From the NCBI GenBank assembly GCA_964017235.1, contig OZ024928.1, positions 81,959,566-82,023,565 on the forward strand: a stretch of DNA of 64,000 nucleotides, in the 5' to 3' direction. Below, piece by piece: positions 46,856 to 59,322 of the stretch. Numbering within the stretch: the stretch's first letter is position 1; each line of letters starts with the position of its first letter. This stretch comes from Sabellastarte sp. h YS-2021. Taxonomy: Eukaryota > Annelida > Polychaeta > Sabellida > Sabellidae. The notes under the pieces are model-generated. The model saw only the letters and a program-made list of their open reading frames with translations, did no database searches and was not told the DNA's origin. The translations under genes were made by a program, and so were the position numbers.

Positions 46856-47265
46856 TTAATTTACCCCAGATATCAGTGATTTATATCAACATTTACATTA
46901 AGTTAATGCAGGTGTTCCACTGGAGCAGACCCTATGACTCTAGGGTCGGCTACAAAAGTCGGGGAGTCAGGGACAAAAATTCACAAAAAAGGGCGGGAAA
47001 ATACTGGGTCGGTTGCTCCTCCCCAAAAGTATGGTACACTTACAGACAGGACATGCATGGTGACTACCCCGACAAGACGTAGGGTCGGGAACGTTTATTG
47101 CACAGCAAGTCGAAGAAGTACTACGACAAGCCCTAAACCCCTAACAGACAAGCCGTAGCAGGTCCCGACAAGCCATACTGACAAACAGACAGGACGTGAG
47201 AAATAGACAGAATCACCCCGACCAGACGTGCAGTCAGTATTGCAAGTGCAGTTATTGATGAATTT

Positions 47266-47727
47266 TTGGGAAGAAAGAGGATCAAGTGTCGACCGATAAA
47301 AAATTCTTAAACTAGGTCACTAGTAAATATTTGGATCCCATCTTGTGACCTAAAAGTCCAACTTTACTTTTTTCTTATTTTAATTATAGTTTTCAGGTTT
47401 TTGCTTTAATATTTAATGAGAAATAAATCAATGTATGTCTGCTGCAGATTATGAACGAAAAAGCTACTTAAAATATGAAATTTTTATTTAAAATGTTGCA
47501 AACAAGCAGAGAGAGATATGTGCTTCTAACGATATCTCATTTGACAATGAAACCCTTTTGCTTGTTGATGCCTTTTATACTCCAATTTTGAGCTTCTTGG
47601 AAAGACCCTATTCTTGTGAAGGCAATAAACTTGCTGTAGTTCTGGTCACGTGATGGCATCCAAATATTTACTAGTGACCTACTTTTAGATTTGGTGATTG
47701 GTCGACACTTGATCCTCTTTTTCCCCA
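47266..47727. repeat. Nested inverted-repeat element 1
   Basis: Long inverted arms: the left contains AGAGGATCAAGTGTCGACC (from about 47277) and the right its complement (to about 47720). Similarity continues inward through GTCACTAGTAAATATTTGGA on both sides. It is inserted in the TTAA element. Confidence 0.75.
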
Positions 47728-48070
47728 ACAATTGCTTATGGGTTTTTACAGTGAGAAGAAAATTTTGTGATTGGATCCAAGTAATTTGTTAACTTTAAAA
47801 AAAATTGCTCTGGTGAAATATGCCGAGAATTTATGTGACAAAATAAACCCCTGTTTAGGTTTCTCAATTACTTAAAGCATACATGTGGATCTTCACTATC
47901 TGTTAACTTCAAAACTATGATCACTTGCATTGTTTCTTTGTCATTCTTGACCTAATTTTTTATCATATTTTTACCTCACATCATGCTGGAAATGGACTGC
48001 AAATGAGCAGTACTTAAGTTACAAAAGACAAACTGGCTTCATGTTACGACAGCTGCAAGTGATAACCCTG

Positions 48071-48613
48071 GGGCCGGTTTCACAAAGGGTCTCAGACTTA
48101 GGCTAAGTCAGGGACTTAAATCTGAGTTTTTTGTCTTTGCTAAGTCCTGGACTTAAATGGATTTCACAAAGGGTGACTTAGCGAAGTCCAAGGTTATCAT
48201 ATAACCACAGTGGTTTTCTATGTCATGTGACCCTTTATTTCTACTCAAAATATTTTAGTGTAACATATATCCCTTGTTTAGCTCATTTTATCTTTGAAAA
48301 AATGCTGTATTTTTAAATGGGAAACCTTATAATCACACAGACATGTCCAAAGAATAATTTAGGGAGGTGTCCTATATATTTATTCTTTATTTTCAAGCAT
48401 TTCAAATTTTGAAGTGAGAAAAATATATGGCGGCCATATTTAAGCCTTTGTTTACAAAAGTTAAGCCCACTCTTGGGTAGACTTAGCTAAAGCCTAGACT
48501 TAGCAGCTCTGTGAAATCCTTCAAGTCTTAGATCACAGACTTAGCCTCATTTTAAGACAAAAGTCTTCAATTTAAGTCTAAGTCTGGGCTAAGTCCTTTT
48601 GTGAAATCGACCC
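48071..48613. mobile_element. Nested MITE 2, GGGCCGGTTTCACAAAG type, CTG duplication
   Basis: The left end GGGCCGGTTTCACAAAGG pairs with the right end (reverse complement GGGTCGATTTCACAAAAGG). CTG lies directly outside both (48068-48070, 48614-48616). Subterminal GACTTAG/CTAAGTC motifs repeat in both arms. A 3-bp duplication with such TIRs suggests a PIF/Harbinger-like MITE. Confidence 0.75.
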
Positions 48614-48879
48614 CTGGAAGGGTTACAGACAAGCCTTGAAGTCATAGGACAAGACGTGAAGTGACTAGGAAAAGCCAGTTACCGGGGGGAGCCTAGGTTG
48701 GAAACAAGAGTCGGGAGGGTCGGGGAAATATCAAACATGTTTGAAATTTTACCGACTTTCCCTGACAGTCCGGGAACTTACAACCGACCTTAACTGACCA
48801 TGTAAACATTGGTCCTGACCATCCAAAAATGCTTAGTTACCCACCGGTCGGCTCTAGTGGAACACCTGCATTAATGAGT

Positions 48880-51560
48880 GGTAACCACAATAATCCCCAA
48901 ATGTTCCAGAATGCTTTACAGAACCTTTATCAAACAAGTACATGTATTTCTTTCATGTACAAATACTATACTGGTTATACAATTTCCCTGTCCATTGAAC
49001 AAGTGGACACAAGCTGTTTTAAACTGAGAAAGATATGTCATGTATTTTCTGTAGCATTACTATTTTTAACCAAGTTTTTTTCTTACAGGTGCAGAATAGA
49101 TCACGCTTGGTACAAACAAAATGTGACATGCATAGGAATTTTGCTGACATTACACCTTACTTCAAATCATTCTCTTGTGAAGGTTGATATACCTTTTTAT
49201 ATGTCAGTCTGGTGTCTTAATTAACAGTGATATGCATTCAGAAACGTTTGCATTCGGAACAAATGTTGGAATGTTAGTATAGTCATAAGTGAAGAAATAA
49301 TTGTTCAATGGTAAAAAATAAAATACAGAGTATCATAGAAATGAAAATAAAGATCTTGGAGGTTTAATGGACAAATGTGACTTTTACCAATATATCTATC
49401 TCTGCTACACACCCAGAGTCAAATTCATAAAGTAATTTGTTAGTTATTTTTGAAAATAAAGAAATTATCTTTATTAAAATAATTTTGGATTATAAATTTT
49501 TCCAAAAAATTAATGTTGAAACATGAAAACTTAAGAATAATTTTAAAACTTCATAATTAGTTAATATTGATAATTTTGTAATCTGCTACATAAATTATTT
49601 TCAACAGGCAAATAAATGGTAAAACTGTCAGAAGTTTAAAAAAAGTGTCTGTTAAACCTTTCTGTATTGATATAAAATTATAATTACAACTAATACAAGT
49701 TATTTTTGAATGATTTTAAGTATTGTTGGCATCCAAAACCATTTGTATCCAAAATTAACAGTGTTTCATCATGACCAGAAGAATAATCAATGCAATCAGC
49801 CCAGCCATAAAACAATTATGATTATATTGCCAGGATACCAAGAATAAAACCTACCTGTTACAATGAAACAACATTCACACAATTCATATTATTCCACAGA
49901 ATGGTTTATATTCAAATGTTCATATCCTAACGCTGTAACAGTATGTAAGGCAACGAATTCATAATCGCTTTTTACCATTTCTCTTTCCTGTTCACCTGCT
50001 TGTGGTAATTTTTTTCTAAATACTTTCCTCTTGTTAATTCAAGTCAGTAATTCCGCCCATTGGCATAAGGAAATCCAAGGTACAGGCTGGTGTGGTCACA
50101 GTTTATTACCTTTTTAATTCCATACATATCCCATCCAATCAGAGTCTGGACTGATAGACTCCTGTGTGCTCAGTACATACAATACAGAATGGTGATGCAG
50201 GAAGAATTATTAGCCAAGACAACTTCTCTATCAGACAAAGTATCTGCAGAATGACTGCTGACTTAAACTTACTTCCAGTGAGTTTTAACAGTGGTTAAGG
50301 CCTGGACACACTGACAGCGAGACAAGACGTGCCGGAGCAACATAATAATAAAGATGGAAATGCTGTGACACATCTTATGTTGAGCTCCAGTTAAAAGGAC
50401 CATCGGATTGATTTGTTATGCATGGGTCTTTAGGATAGATATTAGATACAATGACTGGTTCTATTATTTTATAGAGGTCATAGTGAATTTATACACTTTA
50501 TACCAGGTGCCACAAATTTTAAGAATAATAACCCTAATTTTCATTTTCAAGATTTCTAAGCATATTAAACATATGGCAAGGCTGATTCTATATGCTAAAG
50601 TATTTGAAATTTTATATTTTCCAGTGACACAGTTGAAGTAAATACAAATAGTGTAAAACAGACATGTTAATGGAGAGGTAAACTTGGCTGAAAGTTTTGT
50701 TAATCAGATGGATAAGCACTTGCATAAGTTTATTCTCCGGAAATAACTGTTGTATGTAACTTACTATTTCAAAAACATTCATTTTTAGCCATATTTTATT
50801 TTGTTTATAATTTTTCACAGCATATTCATTATTTATACAATGAAAAAAATAATAACAACCTTCCAGATGCATTTGCAGTCAACAATGACAATAGAAGCCC
50901 AGCAAATTACATCTCCCTAGAAAACTACTGAGTCTGGGCTGTGGTGAGCACACATCTACAAAGAACTCCCAGTACATGCAGTGCAGTTCTATTGGCCATA
51001 CTAGAAGACTACCCATCAACTCAGTTTGGCTTACCTTTCATGTGGAACATAAACTTTCTGCATGGAAGAAGGTCAAAGCCAAGAAGTGTGTTGTAATGAA
51101 AACCTCATCATGACTTGTGGCTGGAAAATCCAATGCACCCATCCACCAGTGATTTGGGGGATGGATCTATCTTTCACACTTTGCTAATGAGTGATCAAAA
51201 TGAAACAAAGATAACGACCAACTGCTGGTAATGTTTTTTTTCTTTTACCATCAGTTCATTAGGGATGTGGTAATATATATACTTAGTAGGCTGAGGTATA
51301 GTCATAAAGGAACCATTCTGATAAGAAAGGGCTAATAATGGATACAATAATCCTGTCAGGGTAGATTTTTGAAATAATTAATATTTGAAGACATTTGGCA
51401 TTTTGATTGATAGCTTCACCAGAATGGTACCAGCATGTCCAATAAAGTGTGTTGAAGCATGGTACTAACACTGCTTGGGTACTTTGGATAATTCTCTACA
51501 AGCTTATTATATTTGTCTCTATTATGTACACTTTCTTGGTAAGTTTCATGTGAAGTGTCT
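48880..51560. other. No gene recognised
   Basis: AT-rich sequence. Short frames show no motifs. Confidence 0.5.
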
Positions 51561-51571
51561 GTAGTATTATT

Positions 51572-51840
51572 AAAAACAAGAGCACTCAGAGAGGGCATAT
51601 CTCACCCAAGGGAGGTAATAATAAAGTTAATGGGAATATCCAGATCGTTGATATTTTGGGGGTATCCGGACAGTGATCTAAGTCACTCTCAAAATGTAGT
51701 GGGATGTTATAGCACAAAGACCCATATTCTGATATTTTTACATGAAGAGCCAACCAGTAGTATTTGTGTAATCCTCCTAAGAAACAGACAAACTGTCATG
51801 AAAATAACACCTCCTTCACAGAGGTAATCAGCATGTAGTT
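51572..51840 (+). repeat. Diverged relative of the AGAGTGCAGACC repeat family
   Basis: AAGAGCACTCAGAGAGGGCA and CACCCAAGGGAGGTAATAA match the ends of the copies at 26426 and 33146 in altered order. The assignment is tentative. Confidence 0.35.
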
Positions 51841-52015
51841 TCTATGGTTTAGGGCATGCCGAAAAAACAATCTGTAAACCCATGACCAACAGTCCTGAAG
51901 TCAGATACAATATCCACCATTTCCATTTTTTTATCTCAACTGAAAGTCTGAATAAAGAACAATTTAGCACTCTTCATAAAGGCTCTAAAGACAAGGAGAA
52001 AGGAGATAAAGTATA

Positions 52016-52253
52016 CTTATTTATTTATTTATTTGGGGTTTACGTCGCTTTCAACACTGTACAGGTCATATCACGACGGGTAGTTAGAAGGGCAGAGGAA
52101 ACCAGTACATACAGTTGGTCAAGGTTCTGTACTGTAAACTGCCAACCAATGGCAAGCAACTACCTGCTTTCCCACTTGAGGTAGGGCCGGGAACCAAACC
52201 CCGATCTCAGAAGTGGGAGGCCAGAGTGTTGCCACTCTGCCACCGTGGCCCCC
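52016..52253 (-). mobile_element. tRNA-related SINE, minus orientation
   Basis: An inverted copy of the SINE at 58659-58891. Its head is GGGGCCACGGTGGCAGAGTG on the minus strand, and the tail is a (TAAA)n run at 52016-52034. A-box (TGGCAGAGTGG) and B-box-like sequences are present, the latter more decayed than in the other copy. AAGTATAC lies near both ends, but no clean duplication abuts the element. Confidence 0.8.
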
Positions 52254-54001
52254 TGAGATATACAACAAGTATACATACAACAAGACAGTATAATTATTCT
52301 TAGAAGGTATATCACTGGCTACCCTTGCACTTAGCATTGTTTTTCATACATGCACACAGATATTTGGTATTCATAAAGCACTCATACATGTTATGAGATA
52401 GAAGCTTATCTTTCTCTTAGCAGTATGTTGCTCTAAAAGCCAGTACACGTATGAGTGCATTATATAAACTGAAACTCCATTATCTGAACTAAAAATTTTC
52501 CCTATCTGCAAAGAAACTTGAGCCTTCAGCAAGGCTACTCACTGGCCAGAAACCATTGGTACAGATACAGTTATATTCTCAGTTTAAACTTACTTACTTA
52601 GACACAAAATTAACTTTTCATGTAAAAATATGCCTTCAGAGATAAGTTATTACTATATGCCTGACAAGAAAGCCCCTCAAAGGCCCTTTTTTCAAAGACT
52701 GCAATTTACATATTTATGATTGAAGTGTTTTTTTCCTAGTTGCTTTTAGAGTACGCATTCCTCCAACAACTCATTAATTCCTCTTGATCGTTTTTAAACA
52801 ATTTGTCGTAGATTAAATGTAGCAGTTCAGTCAAATAACTTTTTTTAGCAAAATTTTTGACAAAATATTTCTCTTGTTGAGTGACCCTGCTTTATGGGAC
52901 AATGCTTCATTTGCAGAGCTCAGAACATTTCCACTGTTGACTCAAGCAGTTTATAATGATATTTATTTACATTTTTGTTACATCAAATATAGAAGAAACT
53001 TATAACTCTCAATGAGCATTAACTTTTCAACATTTTGAACTATCTGTCTTTTTTTTAATTACATGTATTCATATTACGTGAACAGTTTCATTAATCCCCA
53101 AAAAGTTAATTTATTCAAATAATTCATTCACTCAACAAACTGTAAAATTCAATGATAACCTTCAAGCCTTTTTAAAGTGTAATAAGCTCCATTTTTTACT
53201 TCTTCTTTTTTTGTTATATGATACACTGTTATTATCATTCCATGCCATTGTGAAAAGTATTGCTATTGTTAAAAGATTTTCATCCAATCTCATAAGTAGT
53301 AAAAAATCTGTACTATTGTTACGAGACTCTTTTATCCCTGGATTTATTGTTAAAATACTCTCTATAATATTCTGAAGACTTACGAAGCACATTCATACAC
53401 CAAAACTAAGTGGTAATATTTGTGCCAACATTAATTTGTCTGTCTTTCTAACTGTTTACATAAAATTTTTGTGACAAATTATTTTTTCTTCAAATAATAT
53501 CCTTTGACAAAGGGTACTAGTAACTGCTAAAACATTATGATGATTAAGTTTTTCCAACATGTTCTCATTACTCCAATTCTCAAAAAAATCATCTTTAGAC
53601 AAAGACGTGTTGAAAAATTACAGGCCTGTTTCCAATCTCAATTTCATGTCTAAGATCTTGAAAGGTTAGTAACCATCCAGCTTCATACCCACCTTGACAA
53701 AGCTGGCCTTTTGACTGGTTTTTAATTAGCCTACAGAAAACATCACCCTCCTGAATATTCAAAACAATCTTCTTCTCAATATGACTAAAGAGTCTTTCAC
53801 AGCCCTCACCCTTCTGGATCTCTCTGCCACTTTTGATACCATAGACCACACCATTCTCCTTGACAGGTTGCACACCTTTTATGGAATCAGTGAACTGGTA
53901 CTTGACTGGTTCAAATCATACCTGTCAGAAAGGATACACTAGGTCATGGTAGGTAGAACTGTCTCACATCCTGTTGAGTTCTAGCTTGGTATCCCCCAGG
54001 G

Positions 54002-56592
54002 GGTGTACTGAAAAAGCCCATCAGGAAAAATGCCCATCAAGTGAATCCCATCAGCAGAAAAGCCCATCAGGAAAATTGCCCATCAGCTAAAGTGATGGGT
54101 AGGAAAATTGCCCATCATTTTTTTCAATTTAGTGTTTTATTCAAAATACTGACAGCATAATACAACTTTTTCAACAAACTTTATGCCCATCAATTTTCAT
54201 TAATTTAGTGTATCATTTAAAATACTAACAACATAATACAACCTTTTCAACAAACTTTATTTGATTTAGAACAACTTAATATGATTATACAACTTCAATA
54301 CATTACAGGCTAATATCAACTAACATGATAATACAATTTTTAGCACTATTTCATTCAGATGCAGCCTTCTTTTGATATAAATAAATGAAAGAAGTAACAG
54401 AAATAATTATAATTTGCAAATACAATCTCACTCTTAACCCATCATTTGATTTATACTGAGGAAAGATAATTTGTAATTACCCTCACACACTGCCCATCAA
54501 TTGATTTGTTCTCAGCTTTCAAATAATTCATACACAGATTATACAACAAACAATAGCTTTTTATTTATCTCACCTGAGTAAACACACCATATACATCCTT
54601 CCTTTGGTGTAAATGTTGGAGCCCAACTTAGGAGTCAGCCCATCTTAAGATGGGCTTAGCCCATCTTAAGATGGGCTATAACATATTAGCCCAACTTAGG
54701 ATAATAAAATTCAAGAAGGTTTTTAAATCTAAAATTTAATATTATCCTTTCAGATAGAATGTCTATAGCTTATTTCAGATGAATTGACAGATATATATTA
54801 GCAAAACATTATGTCATACTTCATGGACTGTTTATTCAACCAGTTTATTTCAGTACTAAATTTTAATTAAACAGCCTATGATTGTGAATTGCTATTGTTA
54901 TTTAAAGTTTCTTTTTTTCTTATCCTTCCTAAATATTTGCTTACACATATGAGCCCAACTTATAATATGCACAGGTTGTTTTTATTCTCAAAATGAAATA
55001 ATATTATTAACTATTTTACCTATATTTTTATTCCTTTTATTTACTTCAGTATGCATTTATAGGATTAGTCTGAATTAATTTGTCATTCCAAGGCAGTTAA
55101 TATGTTTGACAATGGGAGGATCATTAGCTGACAATATGTCCAATTTTCCACCACTCCTTTGAGCTTAATTGTTTTACTTCTGGGGAGTGATTAGGCAACT
55201 GGATTATATTGTGATTTATCTATTGTTTCAAGACTCTTTTTAAGTTGATTTGTTAGAGTATGTGTGTGACTTGTTAACTGGATTAGTGTTAAGATTTACC
55301 TTTTGTCCCAGCATTACTTTTGAACTTGATTTGTTTCACTTGTGCTTGAGTGACTAGCTGACAGGATTAAATAGGTATTGTTCTAAGATTCTTTTAAGAT
55401 ATTTTTACATGTTTAAGGAAAACAATTAACATAATCATAATTGACAATTACTGCTATTTAACCAAATACATAAGATTAACTTGTTTGATTAAATTACATT
55501 TTAGTAATAATTAGTGTAATTTTAAAAAGCTAATTTGCATTTTTTTATGAAAATAAAGTGCTGTTTATAAAACTTTGCTAAATTTTATAATATGACTCAT
55601 CCATAAAATCACAAATGGGTTGTCCCCCATAAAGGTTTGATAGGATTAAGCCTCTTTGTGTTTTGATATTACTTTGATAATGATTTGTTTCACTTTGTGA
55701 TTGAGGTTTTCCTATTGTGCACTTCACCCACACCAAGTGAAACAAATCAACATCAATAGAATGTTGAAACAATAGCCACAAATCTAATTAAGAAATCATC
55801 CCAATATAGACAAACAAATCAACATCAAAGGAATATTGTAATGCTTCTCAGGGCCCAGGAAACACAATTCATTTTAGTTTCTGTAATTAAAGACTGTTGA
55901 GCTTTGATAAAATTTAACATTTTTTTTTTCAAAATAAAAAAAAAAGAATTTATAGGCAAAAATCCTTCTGTTCAAGGAATATTCAAGGAAATCAATGATA
56001 ATGTCATCTTTTTCATACTAATGTTATATAATTTCCTTTCACTTGCACATGCTAAGAAACATTTCTTACTATAGCAAGAGTAAAAATTATTTCTAGAATT
56101 TTATTATCTTAAGTTGGGCTGATATGTTCTAGCCCATCTTAAGATGGGCTAGCCCATCTTAAGATAGGCTACCCAACTTAGGATCCTAAGTTGGGCTATA
56201 GCCCATCTTAAGATGGGCTGACTCCTAAGTTGGGCTCCAACATAAATAAAACACTTAGGAAACTTGTGCACCCTTATTTTGATATACATAAAATAACTTA
56301 TGACATTTATGTACTCTTCCTTTGATATAAATAAATAAATAAACTTAAGAAACTTATGCATAAACCTGAAATAGAAGTGGGCCTTAATCAATTGTAAATG
56401 TAGTTTATCATTACCTTACATCATATTTTTATAAATAATGGTTAAATTATATGTTGTAAAGAAATTTTGAAAAATTGATGGGCAATTTTCCTACCCATCA
56501 CTTTAGCTGATGGGCAATTTTCCTGATGGGCTTTTTTGCTGATGGGATTCACTTGATGGGCATTTTTCCTGATGGACTTTTTTCAGGGATTC
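54002..56592. mobile_element. Foldback element A with ~130-bp arms and 9-bp duplication
   Basis: The arms are built from repeats of CCCATCAGGAAAA and GCCCATCAG (left 54008-54120, right 56475-56580 inverted). CCCCCAGGG flanks both sides (53993-54001, 56593-56601) and occurs once in the intact LINE frame, so it is a true 9-bp duplication. Long TIRs with a 9-bp duplication suggest a Mutator-like non-autonomous element. It carries element B inside. Confidence 0.8.
54614..56242. mobile_element. Foldback element B nested in A
   Basis: The ends TGTTGGAGCCCAACTTAGGA and the inverted right end match exactly over the first 40 bp or so. They are followed by repeated palindromes GCCCATCTTAAGATGGGC (54644-54683 and 56120-56215). 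TAAA lies directly outside both ends (54610-54613, 56243-56246). The centre is AT-rich and non-coding. Confidence 0.75.
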
Positions 56593-57690
56593 CCCCCAGG
56601 GTTCTGTTCTTGGTCTAATATTTTTTTCTTTATATATATAAAGCCAATCAGCTCAATCATTTAGTCATACAGGAGCATCAAGTACCATTTCTAGAATGAT
56701 GACTCCCAATTATACGTAACACTCTCACCAGCCCATTTCTCTTTCACTATACACTCAGGAATTGCTTCAATGATATTCAAAATTTTATGTTCACAAATCA
56801 ATTACAACTAAACCCTGAATTTATCTTGATAGACCCAAAAAACAATTGTAAATAACTCCTTCCACACTTCCCAATCAATATTCTGGGCAATCAGGTCTCA
56901 CCAGCACAAAATGTCAAGAACGTTGGAGTGGTGTTTGATTCTACCTTATCTCTCTCTCTGATCATGCCTTAAGTCATAAAGTCCACCAGAGTTCATGAAA
57001 GAGACCTTTAGAGAATGTATCCACTCCTGGATCTCAAGACATCAGTATTTCTGGCAAAAGCTTTGGTGACCAGCAGATTGGACTGCTGCAATTCAATGTT
57101 TGTATCACTCACTGATTTTGAGTTAAGATTGCAGCGCACCCAAAACTCACTCTACAGGGTTGTCACTCAATCATCTAAGTTTTCCTGTATCATCCCCCAA
57201 TTGAATAAACATTACTGGCTCCCAGTCAAGTAGAGGATCCAAACAAAAATAGGCCTTATCACATACAAAATTGTAAAACATGGCCAACCAGCTTACTTTA
57301 GTTAATTAATTCACCCCTCACCCCTTCTAGAAATACCAGATGCAGCAGCCCTAAACTTAAGTTCCTTTGACCACAGAGTTTACAAATCATGCAAACATTT
57401 CTCTAATTCCTTCTCTCATTATGCACCTGCTCTTTGGAACTCTTTCCCCTTTCAAATAACAAATAGCCCCTGTGTCACTTCCTTCAGGAAACATTTGAAA
57501 ACTCACCTCTTCAATTCCAGTTTCCCCACTAGTCTCCTTCCCTTCAGTTACACCCATATCTCTGGATTACCAACCTTTACCACCCCTGGACTATATTTTG
57601 GATCAATATTTTTGTTTGCTTAGCACACTGAGTTCCCCACTGTGGGGAAGATATTGTGCCTGCAAAGCAGTAGATTAGATTAGATTAGAT

Positions 57691-58513
57691 AGTTTTATGG
57701 AACAACCACATCAAACTATGCAACTGTTATTTGTCATTTGAATACACTGATGAAATTATCATTAAAAAGAAAAAAAGAAATTTCTTTTATTTTAGCCAAC
57801 TATTTATCACATATTTTTGCTGGATGTTTTCATATTATCTAATTGGGAGAATGTGTCAGTAGCTTTTGTTGTGTGTTCATGTTTCTGATTACCAAACGTA
57901 TATCAAGGCATAAATTGGGGTCAATTAAAATGCTTCTGGATGATCATCTATCAACATCGCTTAACAGCCTTTCAACAAATTGGTTGAAGATGAAGGACTT
58001 TAAATACTAATTGGTAATTTGACCTAGTACATTTTAGATTTGCATGAAAATGTTTATAAGAAAATGTGTGTTTTAAGAAAAAAATCCTGAAATGCTTATT
58101 TTAGAAGATGCTTTATTTTTGTCACTTATGTATTTGCAATTCCAGTGACATCTATTCTTTTAATTTAAAACAGAGTAAAATTTTGTATTTAACCATACAA
58201 AGACTCTGATACATTGTTTCATGAAAATAGAATTGTTAAAACCCTTATAACAGCCTTCTTTGTGTCTATTTCACAGCTTGTAACCATGGCAAGATTACTT
58301 TTCAGTGTGTCATATTTACAGATAACTTGCCATGTCTGTGGCCCTTGTTTCACCCAATTATAACCAGACACCTTTTCACACCTGTGGAAACAAATCTGTA
58401 CAGTAAAGTGCTAGTGGTTATTCTTTGTGGGTATTTCCTAAATACCACTCACTGATGCTTGATCACCAATTACTGATTCTATCCCTGTCACAAATTTGAT
58501 CAGAAGTCTTTCT
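57691..58513. other. No gene recognised
   Basis: AT-rich intergenic sequence between the LINE tail and the next foldback element. Confidence 0.5.
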
Positions 58514-59322
58514 TATGAAAGGGTATTAGCGCCAACAGTAGACTTGTTTTTTATTGGAATTATCTGTTTTGGTGAGTTAGAAATTACATGTTTCCGCCAG
58601 CACAGTCGATATTTTTGCCGCCACAGATGAAAATACTACCACCACAGATAATACTTTCGGGGCCACGGTGGCAGAGTGGTAACACTCTCGCCTCCCACCT
58701 CTGTGGCCGAGGTTCGATCCCCGTCATGGCTGTAAGTGGGAAAGCTGGTAGTTGCTTGCCGTTGGTCAGCAGTTTACAGTACAGAACCCTAGCGAACTAT
58801 GTGTACTGGTTTCCTCTGCCCTTCCAACTACCCGTCGTGATATGACCTGTACAGTGTTGAAAGTGACGTAAAAACCCCAAATAAACCAAATAGATAATAC
58901 TTTCACCAATGCGGATGATTTTTTGGGCCACCACACATGAAAATATAGCTCCCATATGATAATTTTGCCCCCACAGATGACATTTGCACCACCACAGAAA
59001 ATATTAAACATTTGTAAACAATAACAATCAATTTTCATCTGTGTTGGCTAAAATATCATTTGTGTGGCTAAATTCCCATCTGCATTTGGATAAAATATTC
59101 ATCTGTGTGGGCTAAAGTGTTCATGTGTGTTGGCTGAAATATCTTCTCTGTTGGTTAAATTCCTATTCATGTTGGCTAAAGTTTTAAGTTTTCATCTGTG
59201 TTGACCACAACATCATCTGTATTGGCTCAAATATCATCTGTGGTGGTGAGTAATTTGTAACTCGCCAACACAGATACTTCCAAATAAAAGCAAGCCCACT
59301 GGTGGCGTCAATACTCTTTCGT
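58514..59322. mobile_element. Foldback element C with tandem arms, carrying a SINE
   Basis: Inverted ends of about 80 bp: left TATGAAAGGGTATTAGCGCC and right (reverse complement) TACGAAAGAGTATTGACGCC, with ATCTGTTTTGGTGAGTTA / ATCTGTGTTGGCGAGTTA further in. Inside both arms a unit of about 25 bp (CATCTGTGTTGGCTAAAATA and its complement) is tandemly repeated. The SINE at 58659-58891 sits in the left arm. Confidence 0.75.
58659..58891 (+). mobile_element. tRNA-related SINE with 13-bp target duplication
   Basis: A 233-bp element beginning GGGGCCACGGTGGCAGAGTG, with a TGGCAGAGTGG A-box and a GGTTCGATCCC B-box about 45 bp downstream. It has a non-tRNA body and an A-rich tail (ACCCCAAATAAACCAAAT). 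Perfect 13-bp repeats AGATAATACTTTC flank it (58646-58658, 58892-58904). The parent tRNA cannot be named with confidence. The 52016-52253 copy is its inverted sibling. Confidence 0.9.

Larger units (their letters stand above)
46907..48870. mobile_element. TTAA-flanked palindromic transposon (piggyBac-type target), non-autonomous
   Basis: Terminal repeats are TGCAGGTGTTCCACTGGAGC at left and the reverse complement of the right end, TGCAGGTGTTCCACTAGAGC. TTAA lies directly outside both (46903-46906, 48871-48874). A TTAA duplication is the signature of piggyBac and a few other superfamilies. Subterminal regions are rich in CCGAC/GTCGG inverted motifs, and a hairpin lies near the right end (about 48733-48760). 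No transposase frame is present. Two other elements are nested inside (47266-47727, 48071-48613). Confidence 0.8.
53556..57690 (+). pseudogene. Decayed CR1/L2-like LINE, split by a foldback element
   Basis: Left part (53556-54001): conceptual frames read LKNYRPVSNL, TLLDLSATFDTIDHTILLDR and GIPQ, which are RT motifs of CR1/L2/jockey-type LINEs. Right part (56593-57690) resumes at the same codon with GSVLG, then NVGVVFDSTLSLSDH, RLDCCNSMFVSLTDFELRLQ, the YWLPVK and YKIVKHGQPAY blocks, and a (TTAGA)n tail at about 57671-57690. Multiple stops and frameshifts make it inactive. The break in the RT palm is an insertion of 54002-56592. Confidence 0.8.

Noticed and set aside
46566..46859. Overlapping frames of about 80 codons on both strands near 46.7 kb
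   Set aside because: They translate the CCACATGCCCATTTTT tandem repeat; low-complexity.
58659..58730. Functional tRNA gene at the SINE head
   Set aside because: The sequence is flanked by a retroposon body and target duplication, occurs twice in the window, and has no clean cloverleaf.
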